From Desmodus rotundus (Eukaryota; Chordata; Mammalia; Chiroptera; Phyllostomidae), in assembly GCF_022682495.2 (NCBI RefSeq), contig NC_071392.1, positions 73,368,097 to 73,432,096 on the forward strand: a stretch of 64,000 nucleotides of DNA. Reading direction: 5' to 3'. Made by a program: the position numbers and the translations under genes. Under the pieces are notes generated by a model. That model saw only the letters and a list, made by a program, of their open reading frames with translations. It did no database searches and was not told where the DNA came from. Every line of letters starts with the position of its first letter. Position 1 is the first letter of the stretch. Positions 45,814 through 57,890 of this stretch are shown in pieces.

Positions 45814-47884
45814 AGGAGTTATAGTTTTTAATGTAGCCTTTATTTCCATTTGGAAGGATTGTGACAACTAGCATTCAAAAGTACATGTTTCCCTATCTTA
45901 CATATTACCAATTTACATATTTATAAAACATAAAACTTGTGTGGAAATCATTTATTCAGACTCATAATAGAGCTTAAGTTACCAGTTCTTTTGGTTAGTA
46001 TCTGAATAATTTTATGGCCAAAAAATCTATTTACTTAGAAACCATGCTGAAAATATAAATCTAAGATTGTCTAAACTATTTTTTTTCTAGAAGTAACTTT
46101 TTCATAAGAACATAGTTGGGTGGGTCCCTTAATTTGAACAGTGACGCCTTTCAGAATTTCAGTGACTTATTTCTGTTTTCTCATTTTTTCAAAGGGAAGG
46201 CTAAGCTTGCTCCATTATTGGGGAGTTTAAAAAAATGCATTCTTCAGAGACAGAGTGTGTTTACACCTGACTATTTCAGGACCAGGATGTAGAACAGGAG
46301 AAAAGATTTGATTCATGGAGGTTATAGTTTTTTCATTCAGAAATTCTGCAGCCTAGGGTGAATCAGGTAAAAGAATTTGCTTTAGTGCTGGTGAGAGTTC
46401 CTGCGTGGGTGTCAGGCTCTGTCTACATGGGCCACTTTACAAGGGCATCACGGCCAAGTGAGAGTCAGAGGTAGACACGATGAGATGCAAAATTCAAACT
46501 GTCCATTTGTTTTCCATTTCCAGGCTCCAGAATCATTTGCCTGTGGGATCAGCTTCATTGTTCATGCTTCCTACCTCTTCCCTGGCCAGAATTTCCTGAG
46601 AGTTCCAGAGTTAGTTTCTACACCATCACACACTTGTGCTGTCTACTCTCATTTGGGTCTTCACTGTAGTGCCTAACTTCTTATTGACGTCCAAGGACAT
46701 TTCTCATGGGGGTGGCTTCCAGTCTACTTATAGTGTGCTGCACTTCCCAAGCAAATAATCTTGTTTTTACTTCCTTAAGGAATACGTTTGGGCTCTCTGG
46801 GGTCAGCTTTCATATAGTTACTTTTCTCCACTTCAAAAGAAAATTAATGTGTAATCAATATTATACATTGTGAGTCAAACAGATGTGCTTTCAATACGCA
46901 CGTGTAGATTAGCCATGTAAGAGGTTAGAAGGCTTTGGGAAAGTTATTTAACATCTGTTAATATTCAGATATCTTTTACACATAAATTGAGTGATATGTA
47001 TTTCACAAAGTTATTGTCAACAATAAATCAATGAGATAATATATTTAAGCGTTTTGTATAATTCAGAGTATGCATTACCTATTTAACTCATTGAGTATTT
47101 ATAATACAGAGGCATACTCTGAAATTAATTGTTTTTAACATAAAGTAAACAGATTTATTTTCTAAACTTCATTAAGTGGTCAATGTTGAATTGTTTACTC
47201 AATAAAGTGTTCATCAGTATAAATACTTTTAAACCTGTAGCAATTCTGCTGTGACCAAACACCAGTAACCCGGGAGGCATAGTTCAGGTATTGTACTCAA
47301 AGGAGTCATAAAGTAGGTGGTAATGATTTTGTCAAGGTTTCAATCCATTCTCATGAAAGTACATTATCGTAGCCTATGTCAGTCAAAGTGTGTGAAAGAT
47401 GACAATACAGGGCCTCGGAACCACTGAGATACCTTACAGAGGTGTATTATTAGAAAGCCTTGTGATAGCTGAAGTTTACCCGGGCTGCAATCCACTACAG
47501 TTCTTAGCTGGGCAATTTTCTTTGGAAAAAAATGCTACGCAATTCATTCAGGCCTCCAGGGAGCTGAGAAATTACAAACAGAGACTTGAGGAGTAGGTGG
47601 ATTTTTTTTTTCCTTCAAAGCAGCAGCTGTTAGGGTAAAAGGCAATCTTCATTCTTTAAAAAAGAAATCAAGAAACACAAGGTGTTTACTGATTTCTATA
47701 GCAAATTCTCTTTTTCTCTTCCTTTACTTCTCTCTGAAATCCAGTTATATTTTTAAAGCAACCTTTGTAATTTGTATGTCTCCCTAGTTTATAATGCGCC
47801 TAGGAAAGACGTGTTTCTGTCCATACATCATAAACATACACTTCCACTCATTGTCTTCCCTCCCTCGCCTTCCCTCTCTTCCCT
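45814..47884. other. No gene seen; repeat-poor
   Basis: No repeat is recognised. The stretch 47380-47600 is of even composition and contains a 65-codon frame (47399-47596) without a known domain; it is a candidate conserved non-coding element. Confidence 0.4.
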
Positions 47885-47936
47885 CTCTCTTCCATTTATT
47901 TATTCCTTCCCTCTCTTCCATTTATTTATTCCTTCC
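47885..47936. repeat. Two perfect 26-bp tandem units in a CT-rich tract
   Basis: 47885-47910 and 47911-47936 are identical, each reading 'ctctcttccatttatttatt' then 'ccttcc'. They lie in a pyrimidine-rich tract starting about 47855. Confidence 0.9.
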
Positions 47937-50363
47937 ATCTATTTAACTCATTTGATCCTTAAAACTTATTTCTGAAATAGTAGGTAAATATTAGAACAAT
48001 TGCTATTCTTGTGACAAATTACCTTCCTGACAAGGGTACTTCTATATGTGAACATAAATTTGAGTTTTATGCAAGATTTTTGCCATATAAGTATTTGAAA
48101 GGGAAGATGTAGAAAGAATAACTAAATGACTTCTAAGACCCTGTACCATCTTTAAAATTCCAAGATTTCACAATTCTAATTATAAGGAATACACTGATAA
48201 AAAATAAAACTTTTAATGGTTATTAAAAAATTTGAAAACATTATGGACCCCTTATATACAACCGAATTTAATATAATATAGTACTACTGCCCTGAACAGA
48301 GGTATTTCTTTACCATTCCCGCCTTATTTTTACAAATGAGGGAAGACACTTTCCCAGGACGGGGTGGCATTTTCATCGGCATCTCTGAGAAGAGTCTGAG
48401 GAGACTCAGAGCTTGCAGATGGCTTTTTGGTAACCTGCTTTGTGAATGTTTGTTTTGCTGCCTTCCTTCGCTTTTCCCTCTGGCAAACATGGGGACTAGA
48501 GATCAGTGTGTTGGTCATTCTACTGTCATCAAAACACAAAGTGTTCTCTGCTCTCTTGAGCTGCCATCTCATCAGCACTAACAGCTTGACCTTGTACCCC
48601 AGTGATATATAGGATATGCCTGCCTTTAAAATGTGTGAACTGAATTCCATCTGCAGTGATTTTGCTTTTTATCCTTTGATCTGTCACTATCTCTTCACAA
48701 TGTCAAAAGCCTCAGAGCTTGGCTTGAATGGTGATCAAACTCAAAGGCACACAATCTGGGGTCTGATCCTGAATCTACACAATCAAAAATCTTTTCAATT
48801 CTGACTCAAACTCTGCACTTTGTCTTACAATAGTGAAGTGCAGCCAATACTGAAGTACTCCATTCTTCTTTACGCCTTCGTAAAAATGAACATAATGAGG
48901 TTATAAAGAAATGAAACAGATTTCTTGTACCAATTGTACTATAATACATGTAAAAGAAACATGTCCTTTGTGATCCCTTGGAAGTTTAAACACTTTCTTT
49001 GCTGTCGCCATTACATAAACACTTATTTGGGATTCTTCAGGACTGACTTAAAAGATAGTTTCCTAGGTCCCTCAGAAAACCAGCATTTATCATCAATTTA
49101 TTTTCACAGGACGTTCAGTAGGCCTAATATTATTTCTTCCTCGCATTTTGTTTTTCAGTGGCTCTCTACTTGAACTTGTCTGCTCCTATGCTCCTTGCCC
49201 ATTGATTGCCTTTCATTTAATAACCATGCATTTAGAGATAAGCCACGTCTGTGAGCAGGGCTTCCCTATACCTGTGGTAAATTGCATTGTCAAATATTTC
49301 CTCTTTCTCCCTCCACCCCATTTTCCAACTTTTGAGAGAAAATACTGGTAATGGAGCCTCTCTTCTTTTCTAGGTTTATACTTTATCTCATTTGTAGATC
49401 CTACTGTTGTTTTGATGTTTTTGTTGTTGCTGTTTGCATTTTTTTTTAATAATGGGCTAGGCCCAAACCTCTATAACCCTAGATTTGAAAAACTGAGGTG
49501 TACCAGTGGACTCCTCAGGCGCTACAGGAGGTGGCTAACTGACACCCATATATCTGACAACGTTATGCCCCTGACTTGAACTTGAACTATCAGAGGGCAT
49601 CAGACCATCAAATCTGCACTTAAACTATACTTTCTTCACTTTGCTCCTGAGTATGATGCTTGTTATTTTATTTCCAACAGGACCTCTACCTGAATGCCCT
49701 GTGGGGAACTCAATTCAACATATTCAAAATCAAACAGATTTTCTCTATATAGACCTCCCCTTTCTCTTATATTTATTTCAATTATAAAACTTCTACCACT
49801 TTGAAAAAAAAGATGAGCTACCTTACACTCTATTTTGTTTCTCCTTCCTCTAGCCAAGCACTACCAACTGCCACACAAGCTACTTTCTACATAGTTCTTA
49901 AACATGCCCCCGGCTCTGCCTTCACTGCTCCTGGTCTCATCCTTACTCACTCGGTGTCTGTCACAGCATTTTAGGTCTTCCTGTGTTCTGGCTCATCTCG
50001 CTCCAATCAATCTTCCATGGGGCTATGAGAATGACCTTTCTGAAAGTCAAACTGTTCACATTACTTAAAGTCTAAAAGTTTTTTCTGCCTCTTATGGCCT
50101 CTGAGATAATTTTCAAACTCTTTGCCATTGCTTATATTTAGCTAATCCTACCCTGTTCTCACTAAATTAACCAAGCTCAACTGAGAATGCATCCAGGACA
50201 GTATCTTCTCTTCTCTTGTCCTGACTCTGCTTTGAGCAGTCTTATGATGCACTACAGTAATACTTTGTGATGTTTTTATCATAGTGTTAGCACTTCATAA
50301 ATGCTCTCTTGAGTGGACTGTACAATCCTTAGGAACAGGGCTATCACCTAACTTTTGGTACAG
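47937..50363. other. No gene seen; unassigned
   Basis: AT-rich, no recognised element. Overlapping frames at 48284-48650 on both strands (68-106 codons) are mutual shadows without domains. Confidence 0.45.
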
Positions 50364-50873
50364 TGTGGTAGGCAGAGTAATGCCACCTTCCAAAGATGCC
50401 CAGGTTCTAATCCCCAGAAATAGTAAATATGTTACATCGCATGGCAAACGGCAATTAAGGTATCTGATGGCATTAAGGTTGCTACTCAGCTGACTTAAAA
50501 TGGAGAGATTACCTTGGATTATCGAGATGGACCCAACGTAATCACAGGGTACTTAAAATGTGGAAGAGGGCAGCAGCAGAGGAGGACAGAGCTATTTGTA
50601 TGAAAGGTACACCCCTGCAGCTGGCTGTGGAGACTGAGGTGGAGGGCCTTAAGCCAAGAAATGTGCATGGTTTCTAAGAGCTGTGTAAAAGGCAAGAAAA
50701 TAGAATTTTTCCTAGTGTCTCCTGAAAGTAACACAGCTCTATCAAAACCTTGACATTAGTTCAGTGAGGTTCATTTTGAAGCTCAGACCTCAGGAATTAT
50801 AGAATAAAAAATCTGTGTTGTTTTAGCCACTAAGTGTGTGGTAATTTGTTATAGAAGCCATAGAGAACAAACA
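50364..50873 (+). mobile_element. Solo LTR, MaLR type (MLT1-like)
   Basis: The order 'tgtggtaggcagagtaatg', 'caggttctaatccccagaaa', 'ttacatcgcatggcaaacgg', 'ttaccttggattatcgagat', 'ggacccaacgtaatcacagg', 'ctgtgttgttttagccacta' and 'gtggtaatttgttatagaag' follows an MLT1 LTR from end to end. TG and CA termini are present at 50364 and 50873. The poly(A) signal AATAAA sits in 'tagaataaaaaatctgtg'. No internal region is attached. Flanking 5-mers agree poorly, as expected for such an old insertion. Confidence 0.88.
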
Positions 50874-51010
50874 TAGTGCTTATTCAACTACCCCATTGAT
50901 TCAGAAAATAATATATATTGTTAATATTATTAATTAGTAAATAATGTTAATATATGATAAAATATATGCAACTACTATACATTTTGTATGAATATTTTCT
51001 TTATTTTATG
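50874..51010. repeat. AT-rich low-complexity tract
   Basis: Long stretches of only A and T, for example 'attgttaatattattaatta'. Confidence 0.8.
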
Positions 51011-53224
51011 TTTGCTCATTTTATAAATTTCAGGTTCACATAAGGCATAAGACATGAGAGATAAGATAGATAATGAATTTAGAGTGGAAATGCTTATAAA
51101 TACATTTCCCAATGATATTTTAAAGATGTAAGTAGATAGACATACTGCATAAGCAACAAATAAAGAAGACAGAACAATACAATGAAAGAATAAACAATGG
51201 CATGAAAATGGATCACAAGTTATCTATTCATTTACTCATTTCAATTTCTGAGGAGAAAATCCATTATAGAAGAAAAGCCCACGCAAGACAAGATTGAACC
51301 AAAGTTGCCTTTACTGGTTAGTTCTACAAGAAATAACTATAACTAATATTTCCTGATATCAAAACCACCTTATGAAGCCCACTCCAATCCCTCTGGATTA
51401 GTTAAAATAAGCTAGACTGAAGACAAAATAGATCTCCAAGTTATTTTGTCTTAAAGAGTCAAGGAATTTTTCTTCATGTAATAATTTAGGGCTAGTGTTG
51501 AGGGAAAAGGGGCAACTCTCCTCCACACAGTCATTCAGAGACCCAAACAATGATCCTTTGCCTTGTTCAATATGTGGCTCCAAGGTCATCCTGGTGTTCA
51601 GTATGTCAGTCAGCCAGAAAGAGGCAAAGCATGAGGAAGTGGTAGGAGAGGTTTTCATGCTAGATTTCAAGTGGAATAAGTCCCACTTCAGAGAAGGGGG
51701 ACTTGGGTCATGGGCACACTTTCTGACAAGAGAGACTGGGAAATAGAATTTTCCCATGAAGAAGAATAAATTGGTAGACAGCTAAGTAGCCCCTGACACC
51801 ACCTCATAGCTCGAAAAAACAGGGTAATTATTGGGACCGCTGGAGAGATAGGAGGTTCTAAATAAATTAGAATGAGGAGAGAATTTCTGAAATTAGTTTC
51901 AGGAAGAGTCTCTGGTGTCCACCTGAAGATCCCCAGAGCACTGAGGGGCAGGATTTTCTCCATCTGCCAGCAAAAGGCCCCAGTAACCGAACTGTGTGAA
52001 GAGTCAGGTCTCCTTTTCACAAGGATACATTCCCTGGACATGGAAGCTGAAATCAGGATGATATATGGGTGAGTGATGGTGGGTCGGGCTACCCATCTTG
52101 CAGGCAGGCCCTCCTTTGAGGGTACTTGCCCCCTTATTAAAATAACTGTTTCCCCTGTTTCCTCAGTAAGTAAGAGGCAGATTGAAGGGCTGGCTGTAAG
52201 AACTCCCCTTTCCCTCTTCCCTCTTCTAGGGCTTAGGTAAGTGACATGTGAAGGGAGATCTAACACTGCTTGTGGCAGTCAAGAATACAGTATGAAGAAG
52301 TGTGGGAAAGATCAGCACAATTATGCCTCCTTCACGAAACTTTCTACAGTTCTTCATTTCACGAGTTTTTTAATATTCTGTCAAGTGGTGATTCTCTTTT
52401 GCTGTTAAATGCTGGCTTCAGCTGAAAAGTTTCTCCAGGTCTAGACTGACAGCCAGTAAAATAGGTCATGGATAGGAAATGGATCCTCCAAAACTGATCT
52501 GAGTTAAAGAATGAGTAAGTCAAGCATTATACCCCTGTGCGTACTAAAACCAAATGCCACAGAATCAGAACAATGGCCCAGAAATTTGTCGTTATTCATA
52601 CTCAGATGTAACCCAGAAGTTTTATGTTAGGCAAGAGTATACCAACAGGTCAAAAAGATCAAGGGAACTAGTGTTTGTGTTAACAGCCACACTTTGGGCA
52701 GTTTTGCCCGCAAGGGTGGGCGCCTGAGGGTGTGATTACAATGAAAACAGTGGCCCCTGGATGCTATTTAAAAATGGCTGAATGAGGAGAAAGAATGCAA
52801 ATGTCAGAGGGATTTTCACCTGAGAGTTTAAGAAAATTTTACAATTAACTCTATCTTATTGTGAATCCTCTAACCAAATTGCTTTTCTCCTAACATCTAC
52901 CAAATTGGTCACCCTAGGCAGCAGGTGGAAAGTGAGAGCATTGAAGAAACTGGGGTAGAAAATAGAATGACAGGAAACGGTGATGAGAAGAGAAAAAACA
53001 TTAATTTTACTGAGGGAAGGGCCTGTGGATAAGACACTATCCTGGCCTCCAGGAGTTCACTTTTACATGGTGGGAATGCATGTTTAAACAGGTGTCTAGA
53101 AGAAGTGATTAAGTAAAGTACGTTCTATGTTTCCTCTGCGTGGAGATAGTCTTCATTCAATACAGACCTACTCTGAGGGGTGGGAACCAACTCAGACACT
53201 AGAGTGAGTTCTCTTTAATGAGAC
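51011..53224. other. No confirmed gene; contains the longest non-LINE open frame
   Basis: On the minus strand 51688-52266 is open for 192 codons. The translation has no recognised domain, and another frame (119 codons) overlaps it. On the plus strand an 'attagtttcag' acceptor-like site (about 51903) and 'atatggGTGAGT' donor-like site (GT at 52070) bracket an open stretch. Neither is strong enough to call an exon. An L2-like patch may lie at 53020-53110. Confidence 0.35.
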
Positions 53225-53700
53225 AAATCCAACCAGCTTATTATTCACCACACTGGATCTCTTTTCCTCCTGGACCAGCAGCTACATTTCCCAGCATCCT
53301 TTGCAATTAGCTGTGCCACAACTGAGTCCTGGTCAATGAATGTGGTGGAAGTATTGCATGACACTTCCAGGCCCGTCCCTGAAAGACTTCCTGCTGGATC
53401 TTCCATGCTTTCTCTCTTCCCTTATTGACAGGCCAGGGGCAAAGATCCAGTAGGGAACAAGGAGGCCCTAGGGGGTGGCAAAGTCACTGTGTAAAAGGAA
53501 TCTGAGTCCTTGAAAACAGTATGGAGAAAAGTGCAGTGCCTTCCTTCAGCCTCACTAACCTGCGTTGGACTATGACATTTATGAAGAAATAAACTTCAAT
53601 GCGCTGATATTCTGGCACCGTTTATTACTACGATTGGTTATCCTGACAAATACACGTATCTTAGTGCATCTATCAGGATGACATACTTAGGTTGCCTCCT
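53225..53700 (+). repeat. Ancient LTR/MER-like element
   Basis: 'acatttcccagcatcctttg', 'gaatgtggtggaagtattgc', 'acacttccaggcccgtccct', 'ggatcttccatgctttctct', 'gcgttggactatgacattta' and 'gaagaaataaacttcaatgc' follow the order of a widespread old mammalian element ending with a poly(A) signal inside AAATAAACTT. Family name not certain. Confidence 0.55.
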
Positions 53701-54735
53701 TTGAGGATGTGAATGTGTATAACTTAAAGACAGGTGTGCTTAAAGCACATTTTAAAATATGTGCCTGAAAAGAGAAAGCTGGAAATACACATTTATGCAT
53801 AATAAGTTTCAATTTTAGAAAACAAAGTTATTTGGGATTTTGATTGTTTTAATACAAATCTCCTGAAATCATCTCTAAAACTGATTTTAAGCAGCACTTT
53901 GAAAAGAAATGAAGTCATTGGGAGCTTATAATATGAATTGGGGGAAAGAAGGAAATAAAATAAAAAGATATCCGAGGTTATTTAAATTGATACACATTCT
54001 TACAAGGAGCTTGAAATGAGTAGTACCTCATATCAGCCTTTATAGTCCGTGAGTCCGCTCAGATGAAGTACATGCTGTGAAAATGAATTGCAAAGGAAAT
54101 GACAAGAGCAGATGTTTGCTCAAGACAACTGGCGATTTTCTGAAAGCATCAAAGCATAGAGTCTGTAAATTATCAACGGCCAGGCAGGTTGTAGCTAGCC
54201 ACAGACATTTAGATTCTGCATCTTCAACGAAGCTGGCCTCTCCAAGAGTAATCTCATTGTGTTCAGTAATGAAAGAAAGTGATCTGTGCCACCTTTAACT
54301 TACATTGTAAATCAACACACGCATAAATACATATGATGCATATTTAATCCAGGGCTAATCTCTCTACAATCTGCGGTGCAGAGCACATGCAACAGTCAGA
54401 ACACTGAGTGTGGGGTTCAGGACCTAACAGGCAGCAGAGGAAGGCCCAGTCTGTCTCTTCTAAGACTTACTCCACCCCGTTAAAGGCCCACTATCCTTAT
54501 GTTGCTTAATCATATGTCTAGGAGTTTGGGAGACACAAAAGAATCCAATAGGTTTTACATATAGTTTAAAGCACGGACTGCAGCCAAAGGTCTGCTGGTT
54601 TCTGAACGGACACAGGGAATAACCTAGAGGTTCAGGGAGAAATAAATCAGAAGGCAGACTCATCCAATTACCATGCTAGACATTTAAATGTACCTTTTCT
54701 GTGTCTCAGTTTCTTCATCTATTAAGTTGAAATAA
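53701..54735. other. No gene seen; repeat-poor
   Basis: No repeat recognised. 54000-54370 has balanced composition and a 73-codon frame (54077-54298) lacking a known domain; a candidate conserved non-coding element only. Confidence 0.4.
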
Positions 54736-54737
54736 TA

Positions 54738-54857
54738 TAGGGTGGGGCAAAAGTAGGTTTACAGTTGTATGTGAGAGTTTATTCTTACAGTATTATTTAT
54801 TAATTATTGTCTTATTTTCCATACAACCAACTGTAAACCTACTTTTGCCCCACACTG
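54738..54857. mobile_element. Palindromic mariner-type MITE
   Basis: About 120 bp has terminal inverted repeats of roughly 32 bp sharing 'ggggcaaaagtaggtttaca' on both arms, an AT-rich centre and TA dinucleotides at both flanks (54736-54737 and 54858-54859), the target duplication of Tc1/mariner elements. The two arms differ only at the outermost bases and by a 3-4 base difference at the inner edge. It has no transposase and would have been moved by one supplied in trans. Transcripts would fold into a long hairpin. Confidence 0.95.
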
Positions 54858-55840
54858 TAATATTTTCTCATAGCATTTTTATTAAAAGTAATATAATATT
54901 GATGTACATTAAGCATTTTTATCAACTGCTATCATCATCATCGTCGTCATCAGTGGATGATGTCAAAAAACAAAACAAAACAAGGGATAGGCCAGTCCCT
55001 GATTTCAGTGGCAATCACAGATCTTGCCGTGTGATAGTTTGAGGGTAGTCAGGCCGTCACTTCAGTGGCTTGCCTGCCAGAGTGGCCACGACACTACTCG
55101 GCGTCAACAGTGCTTTGATACCCCAACACAGCCCCTTTCACGGGCATGTAGAGTCAGGCTCCACAGAAGTGCATGTTGCATCTCTGTGCCTGTGTAGTGA
55201 GAAGCTCTCTACTGCACTACTCGGGCCACTGTAGGGCTTTCCCATGCAGGGCGATCAAGTTCCCCACAGACCCAGCTCTTTCTATCACTTACTCTCCCTT
55301 CTGGCTCAGAACTAGGCATGCACCTGGTCCTCTTATCCTTTTGCTGTGACCTTCCTGGAACCCCCTTTCGGGAATTATTGCTCTTCCCCCACTGGATCTG
55401 GGTCCGTTCTAGTTCAGAGCAGGAAGGGGTTAGAAAGTATCTGCTTCCACTTCCCAGAAGAATCCTCAGATTTCCATGAAAGTCGGAGTACGCCATTGTA
55501 GAGCGACACAAAAATAAAATGAGTTTAAAAAAATCTGTACTTGTACGCTAGGCACACCTCCCACCAGAAGAAAATTCTGGTGAAACCAAGACTGGCCACC
55601 TGAGATTTACCCCAAGAAGGTTAGAAATAATCTACTTTCTGGTTTGCATGAGTAATGTGTTACCTCTCATAAAAAGCATTGTCAAGCAGTTCAAAATATA
55701 AATGTATGTTCTCTGTACATGTTTTTTCCTTTTTAGCAAGATAAATTTTCTACAAAGGATATCACAGAATTTAATTAGTTATGTTTCAATTACTGTATGA
55801 CATAAAATCTATAAAACAATTATTTCCAATGTTATACATA
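54858..55840. other. No confirmed gene; includes a GC-richer patch
   Basis: 55060-55510 is clearly less AT-rich than its flanks and holds a minus-strand frame of 100 codons (55209-55511) with no recognised domain. An 'aaaataaaatgag' stretch follows at 55510. It could be a decayed retroposed or LTR sequence. A small ATC/GTC repeat lies at about 54929-54962. Confidence 0.35.
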
Positions 55841-56260
55841 CCATTTGTAAGCATACATATTTAAATATATTAATTATATTTAATAATAAGTATATAAAAT
55901 ATGCAAATATATAATTATTAAATCACAAAAATTCAAATAATTTTAGCTAGTATCTAAATACATTCAAGCAAAATACTTAAGTATATTATCATACATGTAA
56001 AATATATTTATACATTAATAAATATCAATATGTAAGTTCAATAACAGTATTCTATAAATGTACAATATTCTATAAACTTGTGTTGGTTTCAGTATGAGGT
56101 AAGTGAGTACATGAAGAACATACTTTTAAAAAACTCTGACTATTGATAGTCATAACTTACATATGAGCTATATAAATATAAAAATAATATCTGATTTAGA
56201 ACTTACTGTACTGGAATAATATATTTTTAAATATAGTTTGGAATCTAAAGTAATTTAAAT
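55841..56260. repeat. AT-rich low-complexity tract
   Basis: Long runs made mostly of A and T with TATA/TAAT motifs and few C or G. No structure beyond composition. Confidence 0.8.
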
Positions 56261-57774
56261 GAAAAATACAGTTTTATTGAATTGGTACAAGTTTTTAAAA
56301 AGTCAGTAAAATAAATTGTTGCCTAGGTAGATGCCTCAGATAGAGACTTTTCCAATTTCCCACTAAAATAACTATAAACACTAAGAAAAAATGAAAAACA
56401 AATATTGCATCTAAAGAAAATACTAAAAGTAAGCCTAATACCAGCCTCTGGGAGAATTTTAAATGGCTTAAAGCGGATTTAAAAGTATACCTGGTATAGT
56501 GCCCAGAAAAGAGAACACCTACTCAACTGAAATGATGCCAAAAATCCATAGGTCCTCCCTCTGCTGTGTGCCTTCCTAGACCCCATATTCACCTCCCCAG
56601 CCTCCCTGCCTCTGGTACACACATACACACAACCTGTAAGAAATGTCACATTCTTCACAACTTGAAAACCGAGTAGCTGGACATTGAGGCCAGCTTTGAG
56701 GTGTGTAGCAAGTACTTTCTTCCTAATATCGTGGTATAGACACTTGAACACAATTATATTTAAGATTATATTTGTGCTTGCATTCGGGTATGCTTTAGTA
56801 TTTCAGAAGGAATTAAGCACATTTAGAACTGCACAAACCCCTGCAGACACACAGGGAAGTGGTTGTGTATGTGAACATCATTAAAGAACCACCGGGAAGA
56901 AAGTAATTGTTCAGAAGCTGTCTACTGCACTGCCCCTGCTTTTTGAGGCAGCAAGAGCTCCTGTCACAAATCCAATGCCCTGCCACAGAGCTTCTGTGCT
57001 GCCCTTGCCTGCAGAACTGCTCAGGATGTATCTGTGCCTAACCACTCATTTCCCTTTGCTTCCTGAAGAAATATGGACCCCAGCTGGCTGGCTCACAGTG
57101 GGAGTGGAAGAAAAGACCTCATTGTGGAGCAGTAAGGTTGTGGGAAAGGAAACCCTCCCAAATACTAGGAACGAGGCTTGCAGCTTTGTGCATCGCCCCA
57201 TGGTCTTCTCAGTCTGTGAAAGACCAAAGGAGTGAAAGAATCAGAGAGAAGCAACACACCCTCACTGGTTCTGAAGAGGGTGCCCCTGTTATACAAATGC
57301 ACAAAAAGCAAGAAAATAAAAATGCATAGTGTCTCTTGAAAACACTCCAAAACAAAGAAAAAGAACTCAATTCTAAAGTCATAGGAAGAGAAGACCTTTG
57401 AAAACATTTCAATAGAGAAATGATATGAACGTCTTAGAAAACCAATACTCAGCAAGGGGTGAAGGAAGAGCATTAATGATGTCAGAGCCTACAACACAGG
57501 AAGTCTTAGGTGGGCTTCGGGCCCTACATGAGATGGCCTCTGGCTGCCTGTCATTCTCCCCTGACTCACGCTGCTCCAGCCACCCTGGTCTCCTCACTGC
57601 ACCTGAAACAGGCCAGACACTCCCCAACCTGGAATGTTCTTGCTCAAGGTTATCCTTAGGCTCACCTTCTCACTTCACTCTGTTCATAGGTGCCCTTTTC
57701 AGAAAGTCTCCTTTATTGCCTTGCCCTGCTTTAAAGTAGGTACAGTCCTCGCGGGACTTGAGCACAAAGGCTGC
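56261..57774. other. No gene seen; unassigned
   Basis: Frames of 86-104 codons near 56975-57739 lack domains and overlap on both strands. No repeat recognised. Confidence 0.45.
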
Positions 57775-57890
57775 CTATCACTGTGATTAAGAGCCTGAGT
57801 TCAAATCCTGGATTTACTGCTTCCTGGCTGAGTGACTTCAAGCAAGTTATTTACGCTCCTTTTGCTTCATTTTTCTCATTTGGTACTAAC
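57775..57890 (-). repeat. MIR SINE, minus strand, truncated
   Basis: 'gattaagagcctgagttcaa', 'atcctggatttactgcttcc', 'tggctgagtgacttcaagca' and 'gcttcatttttctcatttgg' match the reverse MIR. A possible continuation lies far right at about 58318-58375 ('gggtaactggataggttaaa'), which would make 57891-58317 an insert. Confidence 0.8.

Noticed and set aside
51398..51757. 119-codon minus-strand frame
   Set aside because: Overlaps the 192-codon frame in another register, so at most one could be real; no domain.
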